From: Desulfosudis oleivorans
Lineage (GTDB): Bacteria; Desulfobacterota; Desulfobacteria; Desulfobacterales; SURF-7
Length of the DNA: 64,000 nucleotides
Direction of reading: 5' to 3'
NCBI GenBank assembly: GCA_020723325.1
Contig: DYJD01000027.1
Span: forward strand, 1 to 64,000
The notes beneath the pieces were generated by a model. The model was not told the DNA's origin. It did not search any database and was given only the letters and a program-made list of their open reading frames with translations. Both the position numbers and the translations under genes were made by a program. The first letter of the stretch is position 1. Each line of letters opens with the position of its first letter. Positions 41,366 through 49,546 of the stretch are shown here, in pieces.

Positions 41366-43222
41366 ATGCCTACCACTTCTGAAAAAAATTTACAAGCCGA
41401 ATACACCGCAACCTATAGCCCGGAAGATAACAAACTTCGGCTCTACTCTTTGCACCGGCTGGACACAGAAACCTATTCCCGCCTTAAGGCCGCCGGTTTC
41501 AAATGGGCTCCAAAACAACAGCTTTTTGTTGCCCCCATGTGGACCCCGGGGCGTTACGATTTACTTGTTGAATTGTGCGGAGAAGTCGGAGACGAAGATA
41601 CAAGCTTAGTTGAACGGCAACAGGAAAGGGCGGACCGGTTTGAAGGGTACAGCGAAAACCGTTTGCAAGATGCCCATGCCGCTAAAGCGGCCGTGGATGC
41701 CATTGCCGACCATATACCCTTTGGGCAGCCGATCCTTGTTGGACATCATAGCGAAAGACACGCCCGGAAACATGCCCAAAAAATCGAAAACGGCATGCGC
41801 AAGGCGGTTAAAATGTGGGAAACCTCCCAATATTGGAAAGACCGGGCCGTTGGGGCCTTGTGTCATGCGCAATACAAGGAAAGTCCCAGAGTCAGGGCCA
41901 ACCGGATCAGAACAATCGAGGCCGATAGGAGAAAGGCCACGAGAGAGAGGGACGAATTCCGGGCACGCTTCAATTCTTGGTTAAATCCGACAGTCCCATT
42001 TAATCTATCGTCGGCCATGGCGATCACAGCAGGCAGCTATTCCGCTTTCAAATTCCCGCTGGACCGATATCCGCGAGAAGCACCGAAAAGCCAATATGAG
42101 GGCGAAATGTCTTTATATAGGGCATTGGAAGAGGGGATTATCACGCCACGACAGGCCCGCAACCTGCATGTCCCCGTATTGGTCAGGACAATAAAAAACC
42201 GTGAACGCTGGATAGCCCACTATGAAAACCGCCTCATTTATGAGCGGGCCATGTTGGAAGAGCAGGGGGCAAGCGATTTACTTAAGCCCAAAGAAAGGCC
42301 TAAACAATTACCCCTTTTGAATTATCGCCAACCCGAAGGGTTTATGATTGAAAACATTTACCGCAAAGGGGAATCCAGTCTTTACCCACAGGTGGAAATG
42401 ACAAAGGCGGAATTTGCCAAAATTTACCAGGATTACAAGGGTACTCGAATTGTAGAAAATTCCCACAGGGTACGGTTTGCAGTGCTACAAAACCATAAAA
42501 GAGCGATCATTTTTTTAACTGACAGCAAAGTACATGAAAAGCCGGAGCCGGTTGTTAAGCCGGAACCAAAACCCCTGGCAATTGCGATGCAGATTAATTC
42601 AAGCCCGGATTACCCAACAAGAGAGCGGACCCAGTTTGACGATATGAAAAACACCTTGAAAAATGGTGGTGTTCAAATCGTATCCGCTCCGCAGCTTTTC
42701 CCCACACCGCCGGAACTGGCAAGGCGTATGGCCAGGGAGGCGGGGATACTAGCAGGAAGGCGGATTCTTGAACCATCCGCAGGGACCGGAAACCTTGTAT
42801 CGGCAGCAATAAATGCCGCTTCTGGGGCTGATTGCTGCCGAATTGTCGCCGTTGAAATAAATGCCGCCCTTGTCGGCGAATTGCGAAATATGAGAGACAA
42901 AACGCTTTATGCAAATGGCCACAACTTCGAAATTAAACATGCCGATTTTCTGGACTGCAACGGCGACCTTTTGAAATTTGACCGGATCATCATGAACCCA
43001 CCCTTTGAAAACGGGGCCGATATAAAACATATCAAGCATGCCATGAGCTTTCTCAAGGAAGGGGGCCGCCTGGTGGCACTTTGCGCGAACGGGCCACGCC
43101 AACGGGATCAACTGAAACCGATCGCCGAAGAAAGTGGCGGATTCTGGGAGGACCTCCCGGCCGGAACTTTCAAAAATGCCGGCACCAATGTAAACACGGC
43201 CCTTTTGGTCATTGAAAATTAA
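41366..43222 (+). CDS. DUF3560 domain fused to adenine-specific DNA methyltransferase
   Basis: About 618 residues. The N-terminal ~200 residues are the DUF3560 type (LHRLDTETYSRLKAAGFKWA, then YSENRLQDAHAAKAAVDAIA, HHSERHARKHAQKIENGMRK). The C-terminal third is a methyltransferase with SAM motif ILEPSAGTGNLVSAAI, acidic VAVEINAAL and catalytic FDRIIMNPPFENGAD (NPPF, N6-adenine type). No restriction endonuclease gene is near, so it is an orphan methylase; such enzymes in leading regions protect incoming plasmids from restriction. Start chosen as for DUF932. Confidence 0.9.
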   Translation: MPTTSEKNLQAEYTATYSPEDNKLRLYSLHRLDTETYSRLKAAGFKWAPKQQLFVAPMWTPGRYDLLVELCGEVGDEDTSLVERQQERADRFEGYSENRLQDAHAAKAAVDAIADHIPFGQPILVGHHSERHARKHAQKIENGMRKAVKMWETSQYWKDRAVGALCHAQYKESPRVRANRIRTIEADRRKATRERDEFRARFNSWLNPTVPFNLSSAMAITAGSYSAFKFPLDRYPREAPKSQYEGEMSLYRALEEGIITPRQARNLHVPVLVRTIKNRERWIAHYENRLIYERAMLEEQGASDLLKPKERPKQLPLLNYRQPEGFMIENIYRKGESSLYPQVEMTKAEFAKIYQDYKGTRIVENSHRVRFAVLQNHKRAIIFLTDSKVHEKPEPVVKPEPKPLAIAMQINSSPDYPTRERTQFDDMKNTLKNGGVQIVSAPQLFPTPPELARRMAREAGILAGRRILEPSAGTGNLVSAAINAASGADCCRIVAVEINAALVGELRNMRDKTLYANGHNFEIKHADFLDCNGDLLKFDRIIMNPPFENGADIKHIKHAMSFLKEGGRLVALCANGPRQRDQLKPIAEESGGFWEDLPAGTFKNAGTNVNTALLVIEN

Positions 43223-43228
43223 GTTAAG

Positions 43229-43255
43229 GCCCTGCAGCGTTCTGCTCTGCAGGGC
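43229..43255 (+). other. Intercistronic hairpin after the methyltransferase
   Basis: 9-bp perfect stem GCCCTGCAG/CTGCAGGGC with a 9-base loop just after the stop codon and before the next ribosome site. Confidence 0.55.
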
Positions 43256-43273
43256 AAATCAATGGAGGAAAAC

Positions 43274-43609
43274 ATGGAAACAACGCTTGACCAGATTAAA
43301 AGATATTCAGGTGGAAAAGATATCGCGGTGCTTGCCCCGCTTAATCATGATATCAATGATATATCGGTCTTTCTGCATGGGGTGCCCTTGCCTGATAGTA
43401 TTAGTAGGCAACCGTATACAAAAGACCCTGACCTCATGCCGATTCTGCATGAAATAAATGCCGCAAATGAAGGCGTTTTCAAGCGCATAAACATTGAGGG
43501 AATCCGGAGAAAACTGTTATATCTGAAATTCTTACAGAGTGGCGGAGCTTCGATTCATTTGTATTTAATCGAACCGGCAAAAGGATTTGGGCCGGAATTG
43601 GATGAATAA
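43274..43609 (+). CDS. Hypothetical protein (111 aa)
   Basis: ATG 43274 follows GGAGGAAAAC; a longer frame starts at 43262 inside that site. Contains DIAVLAPLNHDINDISVFLH and a C-terminal SGGASIHLYLIEPAKGFGPE. No family recognised. Confidence 0.6.
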   Translation: METTLDQIKRYSGGKDIAVLAPLNHDINDISVFLHGVPLPDSISRQPYTKDPDLMPILHEINAANEGVFKRINIEGIRRKLLYLKFLQSGGASIHLYLIEPAKGFGPELDE

Positions 43610-43618
43610 AAAAGAAAG

Positions 43619-43647
43619 CTCGCGACCTGGTGCAACGGCAAAGCGAG
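43619..43647 (+). promoter_or_regulatory. Third copy of the structured leader, with compensatory changes
   Basis: CTCGC...GCGAG encloses ACCTGG and GCAA as in the leaders at 37378 and 41291, where the stem is CCCGC...GCGGG; the second base pair changed from C-G to T-A. It stands about 40 bases upstream of a small ORF with AAGGA, so the motif may belong to a gene-start module. Confidence 0.55.
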
Positions 43648-43686
43648 TCGAACCCCAAATTGATCGCAAAAGAAGGAAAACATAAA

Positions 43687-43764
43687 ATGAATATCACTAC
43701 AGATAAAAGAAAGCCTAAAGGAACAATAAACCATAACCCAAAAGAAAAAAAAGTCAGCTTTTGA
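43687..43764 (+). CDS. Possible 25-residue basic peptide
   Basis: ATG about 11 bases after AAGGA; encodes MNITTDKRKPKGTINHNPKE and ends KKVSF. Very short and low complexity, but placed right after a leader hairpin. Low confidence. Confidence 0.3.
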   Translation: MNITTDKRKPKGTINHNPKEKKVSF

Positions 43765-43861
43765 AGGCCTTGACGAATTACCCATGGGCTAATCGTTATT
43801 AGATACTTGAACTCTATGGCCCCGAGCCGAGACAGCCGAACAGTAAAGGAGAAATTTTGAA

Positions 43862-44026
43862 ATGAAAGCAAACGCGGAACATTTTTTTAAAGCCATTGAA
43901 CATTGCTTGAAGTGCAGGTTTACAAAGGCGCAGGCTATGATAATGAGCCGTGGATTTTCGAGAAGAGGGTTTATTGATGCCAGCGAAGGGTGCATGCATT
44001 ACGCGCTGATGTTATTTGAAGGCTAA
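43862..44026 (+). CDS. Small protein with Cys pair (54 aa)
   Basis: ATG after AAAGGAG encodes AEHFFKAIEHCLKCRFTKAQ and SRRGFIDASEGCMHYALMLF. Possible zinc-binding helix-rich protein. Followed by two GC-rich hairpins that end the cassette. Confidence 0.5.
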   Translation: MKANAEHFFKAIEHCLKCRFTKAQAMIMSRGFSRRGFIDASEGCMHYALMLFEG

Positions 44027-44075
44027 CCTGGTTGCAAAACGTGAAATGAGCCCCAGCAAAATCAGAAACCATAAA

Positions 44076-44155
44076 ACCCGGCTCGCTTGAGCCGGGTCAT
44101 CCCCGCCCACCCACCCAGAGGAACCCGGCCGTATCCGGCCGGGTTCCTTCTTTGC
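44076..44155 (+). terminator. Pair of terminator hairpins ending cassette 2
   Basis: ACCCGGCTC/GAGCCGGGT (44076-44097, 4-base loop) and a 10-bp stem GAACCCGGCC/GGCCGGGTTC (44121-44146) with CTTCTTT after it. The following 44156-44229 has repeated GGACACCTGG-type words and no gene. Confidence 0.65.
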
Positions 44156-44254
44156 TCAAGCTTAATTAAAAATATGGACACCAAGACACCTGGATACCTG
44201 GACACCTAAATTACCAAATAGCAGGGCTATCGGACAAGCGGCGGGAGTTTGATC

Positions 44255-44271
44255 TTGTTACAAGGTAACTA
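44255..44271. promoter_or_regulatory. Dispersed palindromic operator, copy 6
   Basis: TTGTTACAAGGTAACTA, same variant as copy 5, about 120 bases upstream of the GC element. Confidence 0.55.
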
Positions 44272-44374
44272 ATATTTCAGGAGCAGCAGAGAACAATATA
44301 GAAACAGCATAGGGACAGTATAGGTTGAAACTCATACCGGCAAAGCCAGGGGCTCTTACATGAAAACTGATTTT

Positions 44375-44483
44375 GGGCGTTGCGGCGCAAACTACGCGCC
44401 GCCGCTCTGCAGGGGCCAGGTCCCGGCAAACTACGCCGGGACTGGCGGCAAACTGCGCCGCCACCCCTGCGGCCGCTAACGCC
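44375..44483. repeat. Multi-hairpin GC element, copy 3
   Basis: As copy 2 but with one base missing in the right arm of the central hairpin (GGGACTGG), as in copy 1. Confidence 0.78.
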
Positions 44484-44936
44484 GTGGCTGCATCTCCCTC
44501 TGTACCATCGCCTTGGACGTTGTTTTACTAAGCTCCGAAGCAAGGACCTGGAAAATAATACAGCAGCAGGTTTTCAGCACTGCATTAGTTCGGGCTTACA
44601 GCACCGCGCATTATTGCTTGCGTTCCGCAATGCGTAATGAAAGCCACCAACGCCCATAAACCCAGGTGGGGCCTCCATTGCCGTGCAAGATTGTAATGCC
44701 AAAGACCACAGGCCATTAATTTTTAGGTAAGCCGATAGTCACGTTCTTTATCATTTCAAAGGATATTGATTACAGTTTGACTACTTCAGCTCGGCTGTTA
44801 AAGAGAAAAAATAACCCGCAAAGGCCATTCCAGGGTAGCAAGGCAGCTATTGGGGGATAAGCCGCTTTAGGGCTATATAGGAAAGTTATAGTTATTTTTA
44901 TATGGTATATTTTTGGATATAGTTATTGCATTAATA

Positions 44937-44950
44937 ATGAATCGATTCAT
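44937..44950. promoter_or_regulatory. Palindrome ATGAATCGATTCAT in promoter module 3
   Basis: Perfect 14-bp palindrome, equivalent of those in modules 1 and 2, differing at the centre only. Confidence 0.45.
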
Positions 44951-45081
44951 TATATTATGAATATTTGGCCAACAATAAGTAATTGAATTTTTTGATAAAA
45001 ATAAATTATAGCTATTTTATAACCAATTGTAAATATTATTTAAAACGTCTTAAAATATTAATAAAAATAATGCTTTTTTGC

Positions 45082-45110
45082 TTGACATATAATTACTAGT
45101 TAGCTATATT
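45082..45110 (+). promoter_or_regulatory. Promoter of cassette 3
   Basis: TTGACA (45082-45087), 17 bases, TATATT (45105-45110). Unlike cassettes 1 and 2 the leader hairpin is missing; instead ACAGGAG is repeated three times directly before the start codon. Confidence 0.78.
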
Positions 45111-45143
45111 GTAATCAAAAAGACAGGAGACAGGAGACAGGAA

Positions 45144-45449
45144 ATGAGAAAAAGACAAATGCAAACGTACTGCACACAAAATAATGGTGATTGTCGGACA
45201 TGCGCACTAGTAAATCACGGCCGCGACTGCCGAAACAATCTGATTGCAAAACGTGAAGAGATTTGTGCATCATGTGGCCTGCCGGCGGATAATTGCAGGT
45301 GTGACAACCATATAGAAATTTTATCGAATTATTGCCAATGTGGAGAAGTGGTTTGGTGTTGTCCCGCGCATTCGCCAAATTATTATGCTTCTGATAGAGC
45401 TATTTATCTTGCTGCCCGTGCGAAAATAGCCGACCAAATACCTTTCTAA
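45144..45449 (+). CDS. Cysteine-rich putative zinc-binding protein (101 aa)
   Basis: Many paired cysteines: YCTQNNGDCRTCALVNHGRD, ICASCGLPADNCRCDNH, YCQCGEVVWCCPAH. Likely binds two or three zinc ions; no family named. First gene of cassette 3, with GACAGGA repeats as ribosome site. Confidence 0.65.
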   Translation: MRKRQMQTYCTQNNGDCRTCALVNHGRDCRNNLIAKREEICASCGLPADNCRCDNHIEILSNYCQCGEVVWCCPAHSPNYYASDRAIYLAARAKIADQIPF

Positions 45450-45464
45450 AAATGAGAGGGCAAC

Positions 45465-45836
45465 ATGGAAATTAAATTCAGCCAAAAATACACCTTAACA
45501 AGGGAACATCCTGCATCACATTATGGTGCTGGAGTTCTGCTCGATACCGAAACCGGTATTGTTTACGGCCCGAGTGATGTTTTGCCGCCTAATCCATTGG
45601 GCAGTAAAATGCTTGGCGTTGAAATTAAAGTAGAAGCTGGATATTTTATCGTTTCGAATGTATGCCATCCAACTGTTGCCTCTTTAAATCATCGATACTC
45701 GGGAGATCAATTGGGTTTCATACGCAGGTATCTTTCCCAAGATCCGTCCGGGCGCTTTGAATTGCCCGATAATGAAACCCTCACTCAATATTGGCGAGAG
45801 GCGGAAGAAAGAAACGACGCGGAAAACAAGCTGTGA
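45465..45836 (+). CDS. Hypothetical protein (123 aa)
   Basis: Starts after GAGAGGGCAAC. Beta-rich (GAGVLLDTETGIVYGPSDVL, EIKVEAGYFIVSNVCHPTVA) with an acidic C-terminus. No family recognised. A 28-codon frame starting with GTG overlaps its stop (45833-45919) but is probably not a gene. Confidence 0.6.
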   Translation: MEIKFSQKYTLTREHPASHYGAGVLLDTETGIVYGPSDVLPPNPLGSKMLGVEIKVEAGYFIVSNVCHPTVASLNHRYSGDQLGFIRRYLSQDPSGRFELPDNETLTQYWREAEERNDAENKL

Positions 45837-45906
45837 AAAATGAACCGCAGCTCGAAAGTGCGCTGAAGAAACTTAAAATTTTACTTCCGGCCCGAAGGAG
45901 ATTCTT

Positions 45907-46437
45907 ATGCAGAAATTGAATCATATTCATCGGGGTGTAGTACGTGCGGCGATGAACGCCGATGGTTGGAAATTTGTTGGAGAATTCAATCGATATCCAG
46001 AAGAAAACGGCAGCTATGTTTTTGTTTCATCTGATTTTGATCCGAATGATTTGTACTCAGAAATCATGGTTTGTACGCTGTATGAAGATTATGGCGACAT
46101 CGAGATCGGAGCAGTTCATGAGTTCAACAATGAATTCATTTATACGATTGTCTTTTTTCCCGGTTATAGTTTACTAGAAAAATTGACGGCCCGATATCCG
46201 CTGAGGGTTCCCCTGGGGCCTGAAAACGGCCCGGCTCAGCGATACATGGAAGAATACCAACGAGAGATTTTAAACGGCATGCGCGGATTCCCCTCGCAAG
46301 ATGAATGGATTCATATTCAACAAAAATGTATCGAGGCTGCTGAAAGCAATAATTTTGAAAGATCCCAAAATTTATTTTTACCCCCTGGTATGACGTTACC
46401 AGCGCAGGAATTGAAAAATGAGCAACTATATTTCTGA
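45907..46437 (+). CDS. Hypothetical protein (176 aa)
   Basis: Preceded by GAAGGAGATTCTT. Alternating beta/alpha sequence with DGWKFVGEFNRYPEENGSYV and FPSQDEWIHIQQKCIEAAES. Overlaps the next gene by 20 bases. No family recognised. Confidence 0.6.
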   Translation: MQKLNHIHRGVVRAAMNADGWKFVGEFNRYPEENGSYVFVSSDFDPNDLYSEIMVCTLYEDYGDIEIGAVHEFNNEFIYTIVFFPGYSLLEKLTARYPLRVPLGPENGPAQRYMEEYQREILNGMRGFPSQDEWIHIQQKCIEAAESNNFERSQNLFLPPGMTLPAQELKNEQLYF

Positions 46438-46660
46438 CTGGCCCAATAACACGGAATCGGCCCGCAAATGGGCTGATGGCTGGGTGAAGAACGCGGAAGA
46501 AACCGGAAATATATTTCCAGCTCAATGTATAAACAAGTGCGCCAAAGCCTTTAAAAAGCGTTTTTGTACAAACGGGATATGGGTACCTGGGGCTGAAGCT
46601 GTTTTTGAAATGCTACAGGACAAGGCCTGGGCCGCGGCACAAAAGGCGGACGAATACTAG
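46418..46660 (+). CDS. Hypothetical protein (80 aa)
   Basis: Tryptophan- and Cys-containing helical protein (SDWPNNTESARKWADGWVKN, QCINKCAKAFKKRFCTNGIW). Overlap with the preceding gene suggests coupling. Unknown. Confidence 0.55.
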   Translation: MSNYISDWPNNTESARKWADGWVKNAEETGNIFPAQCINKCAKAFKKRFCTNGIWVPGAEAVFEMLQDKAWAAAQKADEY

Positions 46661-46779
46661 TTGTAGTATATTACTATGAAATGATTTGATATTGGTCTTT
46701 CTTCTGAAAAATTAGGCCATCAAGCTCGGTTTCGAAGAATTAGAATAACAACGATTGGACAAAACGACAGCAATGTGAT

Positions 46780-46796
46780 TTGTTACAAAGTAACAA
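46780..46796. promoter_or_regulatory. Dispersed palindromic operator, copy 7
   Basis: TTGTTACAAAGTAACAA, with centre AAA instead of AAG. A seven-codon frame (MTKNNLEE) follows, resembling the sequence after copy 4, then a small gene at 46827. Confidence 0.6.
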
Positions 46797-46826
46797 ACTC
46801 CTCATGACAAAAAACAATTTAGAAGA

Positions 46827-47003
46827 ATGAATATGGGTTCAAATGCGGCTGCTGTTAAGATGCAAGCAGAGACAGCCTGGGAAAACCGAAAGAATTTTAT
46901 TTGTCAGGCGCTTGAGCTTAAAGATCCGATTCTGATTGTCGCCGGACCGACCGGCAGGCTATGGGATTGGATGCGAAAGGGGATTGCTGATGAGAAGAAA
47001 TAA
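46827..47003 (+). CDS. Small hypothetical protein (58 aa)
   Basis: Encodes SNAAAVKMQAETAWENRKNF, KDPILIVAGPTGRLWDWMRK. The frame is just downstream of operator copy 7 and overlaps the next gene by 14 bases, which supports it. Unknown function. Confidence 0.5.
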   Translation: MNMGSNAAAVKMQAETAWENRKNFICQALELKDPILIVAGPTGRLWDWMRKGIADEKK

Positions 47004-47178
47004 TTTCTGCGAATCAATAACTGTCTATCGCTGTGCGGCGGCCGATGAGGACGAAATGAAAAAGTGTAATTTTTTTGAGTCTGCCGAAGATGGCGGGCAT
47101 TGCGGAAATGCGATGGAGATTATTCCAGGCATGATAAGATGCCATTCAAAACGGGCGCAAAAGAATTCAATGGCGTGA
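46990..47178 (+). CDS. Small cysteine-rich protein (62 aa)
   Basis: ATG 46990 follows AAAGGGG. Contains SITVYRCAAADEDEMKKCNF, HCGNAM and MIRCHS, a likely zinc-binding arrangement. Unknown. Confidence 0.5.
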   Translation: MRRNNFCESITVYRCAAADEDEMKKCNFFESAEDGGHCGNAMEIIPGMIRCHSKRAQKNSMA

Positions 47179-47200
47179 ATAAAAATAAGGGAAGAGCGTG

Positions 47201-47431
47201 ATGGACCGATCAGTTTTTGAACAGAATATGAATTATGCGAAGACGATGCATTCGATCGGTGAACAGAGTGAATACTGGAATGGATACATGCGTGGTTTGC
47301 GCCGCCGATACCATGGAGAGAATTTTGGCACGGAAGAGGAGCACCAACTTTGGCTGACGGCCAATGGTGACGATACTCATGACCAGCGGTCAGCCGGATA
47401 TAAAGTCTGTTATTTCGGCCCTTGGCGATAG
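47201..47431 (+). CDS. Hypothetical protein (76 aa)
   Basis: AAGGGAAGAG precedes the ATG. Sequence DRSVFEQNMNYAKTMHSIGE, QSEYWNGYMRGLRRRYHGEN. Typical of small leading-region proteins with no known family. Confidence 0.55.
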   Translation: MDRSVFEQNMNYAKTMHSIGEQSEYWNGYMRGLRRRYHGENFGTEEEHQLWLTANGDDTHDQRSAGYKVCYFGPWR

Positions 47432-47481
47432 GTCGATTTTCCGGTATTTCAACTCTGAAAAATGCAAAGGGCGGTCCCCCC

Positions 47482-47916
47482 ATGACGGATATAATTCACA
47501 TTAAAAATAATGGGCAAGAAATTGTTGAAACAAATTATTACGATACGCCGAACGCCAGGGCGGGCTATTTTTATTTGAGCACGAACGCTGGCTGTTTTCG
47601 TTTATTGGTGCCGGATTCTCAATTATCGGTTTTGAGCGAATTGAGCACCGGCAGGGAAATAATTATTTCACGAGGTCCATGGCCTGAGCAGAGAAAGAAA
47701 GATGCTTTAGAATTGTTATTTGAAGATGACTCGGATAATCCTTTTTCGTTGCATATTTTACCAGAGCAGTGTGATCGATTGCCGGAAAAGAAGGACGCAG
47801 GGAAAAGATGGTTGTTTTCCGTTTGGTCTCGAACCGGAAAACATTTTGAAGCCCCCTGTTATTATCGACAGGTTAAAAAATTGCCTTGGCTAAAGCCTTA
47901 TACCGGTCAAAGGTAA
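47482..47916 (+). CDS. Hypothetical protein (144 aa)
   Basis: ATG 47482 is chosen over a TTG at 47422 that would lie inside the preceding gene; the ribosome site is weak (AAAGGGCGG). Sequence NYYDTPNARAGYFYLSTNAG, EIIISRGPWPEQRKKDALEL. Unknown. Confidence 0.55.
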   Translation: MTDIIHIKNNGQEIVETNYYDTPNARAGYFYLSTNAGCFRLLVPDSQLSVLSELSTGREIIISRGPWPEQRKKDALELLFEDDSDNPFSLHILPEQCDRLPEKKDAGKRWLFSVWSRTGKHFEAPCYYRQVKKLPWLKPYTGQR

Positions 47917-47944
47917 TTGTAAAATGCGGCAACGGGGTAAAGAT

Positions 47945-48110
47945 TTATTTGGTGCGGAGTTCGGTCTAGTGTCCCCGCGCTGGGGAATCTCAATAATTCC
48001 CTAGAGCGGGGACACGGTGGGGCAGGTACAGCCTAAAAATTTGTTTTCGGGAGAGGCCCCGCGAAGCGGGAAAATTTTCTATCGATTTTTCAACATTGTT
48101 CAAGATCGGC
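47945..48110. repeat. Structured direct repeat flanking the 48119 gene, copy A
   Basis: Shared with 49082-49250: a 10-bp hairpin GTGTCCCCGC/GCGGGGACAC (47969-48015) with an inner GGGAAT/ATTCCC pair, then CCCGC-GAA-GCGGG followed by AAAATTTTC. The gene at 48119 is bracketed by the two copies. Confidence 0.75.
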
Positions 48111-48118
48111 CAAGGGCT

Positions 48119-49027
48119 ATGATTTCCATATCGAATCTTTATTCCAAATTCCAAAAGCTCGGCCTTGTTGAGGCTGCGGTGAAAATCCAACCGCCGCAAC
48201 ACGCCGGAGGCTATATCCTGATAAAATCCGGTATGGATCATCATGCCCCAACTCTCGGGTTGCTCAACATTGCCACAAGTTTTGTTACCTGGTGGCAATG
48301 CCGTCAAAGAACAGTCTGGCGAATAACTCCACTGACAGCCGAGTACATCCGATCAGTGAATCTAACATTCCTGCCAGAAACATCTCCGCCTTCGTGGACC
48401 GGAAATGCCATTCTGATTGAATCCACCAGACCGGAAAAGCCCCTATTCGATGACGTCTTTTCCATGGCCTGCTATCGGATTCCGGATATGACCGGCCGCG
48501 ATCGATATTTTTTTATTCTGCTTTCATATCCAGACGGGGTTATGGTTTTTTCCATTGCCACGGATCTTTTTAGGATCAATCAGAAAATGGCTGAGTCCGG
48601 AGAAATGTTCATGCCTGGATGGATTGATGACACCGGTCTGGATTTAGATAGGTCAGTTCCCCGGGAAAAAAAGCAAACGGCATACAACGCCATTCGATTT
48701 GTTTTCGCCTTCAGTTATTATGTGGATTCTCCGGCCAGGATGATAATGACCATTGAACCCGGGCCGCCGGTTAAAAATGAGAGAGGGAAGGTCGTCAAGA
48801 AAGACGGACAACCAACCTCCCAGTGGCGGTATGTGACGGCCCAGATCGTCAAAAAGGCAGACCTACCGAAGGAAGAACGTCCCCTTGATAAATCAAACCT
48901 ATCTTTGGAGCCAGTCCTTGTTGTTCCCCATATTCGTCGGCGAGGCGATAAAATCATCATCGTAGATCAACATGATTCTCATCGGTGGAAAAATCCAGAA
49001 AAGATCGCATCTAAAATTTCGATATGA
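48119..49027 (+). CDS. Hypothetical protein (302 aa) in a repeat-bracketed cassette
   Basis: The frame continues upstream to 48017 through the repeat, but ATG 48119 (MISISNLYSKFQKLGLVEAA) is the first start after it. Contains AFSYYVDSPARMIMTIEPGP and a C-terminal DKIIIVDQHDSHRWKNP. No family recognised; might be a conserved plasmid protein of unknown role. Nearest large gene to oriT on the leading side. Confidence 0.6.
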   Translation: MISISNLYSKFQKLGLVEAAVKIQPPQHAGGYILIKSGMDHHAPTLGLLNIATSFVTWWQCRQRTVWRITPLTAEYIRSVNLTFLPETSPPSWTGNAILIESTRPEKPLFDDVFSMACYRIPDMTGRDRYFFILLSYPDGVMVFSIATDLFRINQKMAESGEMFMPGWIDDTGLDLDRSVPREKKQTAYNAIRFVFAFSYYVDSPARMIMTIEPGPPVKNERGKVVKKDGQPTSQWRYVTAQIVKKADLPKEERPLDKSNLSLEPVLVVPHIRRRGDKIIIVDQHDSHRWKNPEKIASKISI

Positions 49028-49081
49028 AGTATGGGTAAAAAATAGTTGCGTGCTTTCGGAAAGCGGCAAAGGTTTTATGAG

Positions 49082-49250
49082 TTATTTGGTGCGGAGTTCG
49101 GCCTAGTGTCCCCGCGCTGGGGAATCTCAATAATTCCATAGAGCGGGGACACGGGGGGGCAGGTACAGCCTAAAAATTTGCTTTTTGGGGAGGCCCCGCG
49201 AAGCGGGAAAATTTTCTATCGTTTTTTTGGCTTTGTTTAAGCTCAGCTTC
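49082..49250. repeat. Structured direct repeat flanking the 48119 gene, copy B
   Basis: Second copy; hairpin arms at 49106-49115 and 49143-49152. Small differences from copy A lie mostly outside stems. Confidence 0.75.
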
Positions 49251-49290
49251 GGCATTATCCTTAATTTTCAGTGATGCGTTTTATTGTTTG

Positions 49291-49480
49291 CAGCCATTTT
49301 GCGCCCCGCCTCCCTGCCTAAACATTTGCAATAGAACCTCGGCTTTTAAATCTAGTAGATCGCGAACTCGCCGGCATGGCCCACCCTGCAAAGGCTGCCT
49401 TTATTCCATACAACAATCCTTCGCAAACCAGGCATTACAGCATTTATCGTTCCCACGCCCCGGCAGGCGCAAAATGGCTG
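49291..49480. repeat. Non-coding repeat bounded by CAGCCATTTTGCGC inverted ends, copy B
   Basis: Same ends as 39757-39947; similarity extends to about 49550. Fills the gap between the 48119 cassette and the mobC-like gene. Confidence 0.7.
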
Positions 49481-49546
49481 CAACAGGGAGTTCCGTCTAA
49501 AATTTTGATTTCGCTGCGCTGGCTATTTTGCGCGGGGCCGCGCTTT

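Larger units (their letters stand above)
44230..45124. repeat. Long direct repeat (895 bp), copy 2
   Basis: Near-identical to 40377-41271; holds operator copy 6, GC element copy 3 and promoter module 3. Differences are scattered single bases. No convincing gene within. Confidence 0.85.

Noticed and set aside
48283..48300. Palindrome-like TTTGTTACCTGGTGG
   Set aside because: Half-site only, inside a coding region.
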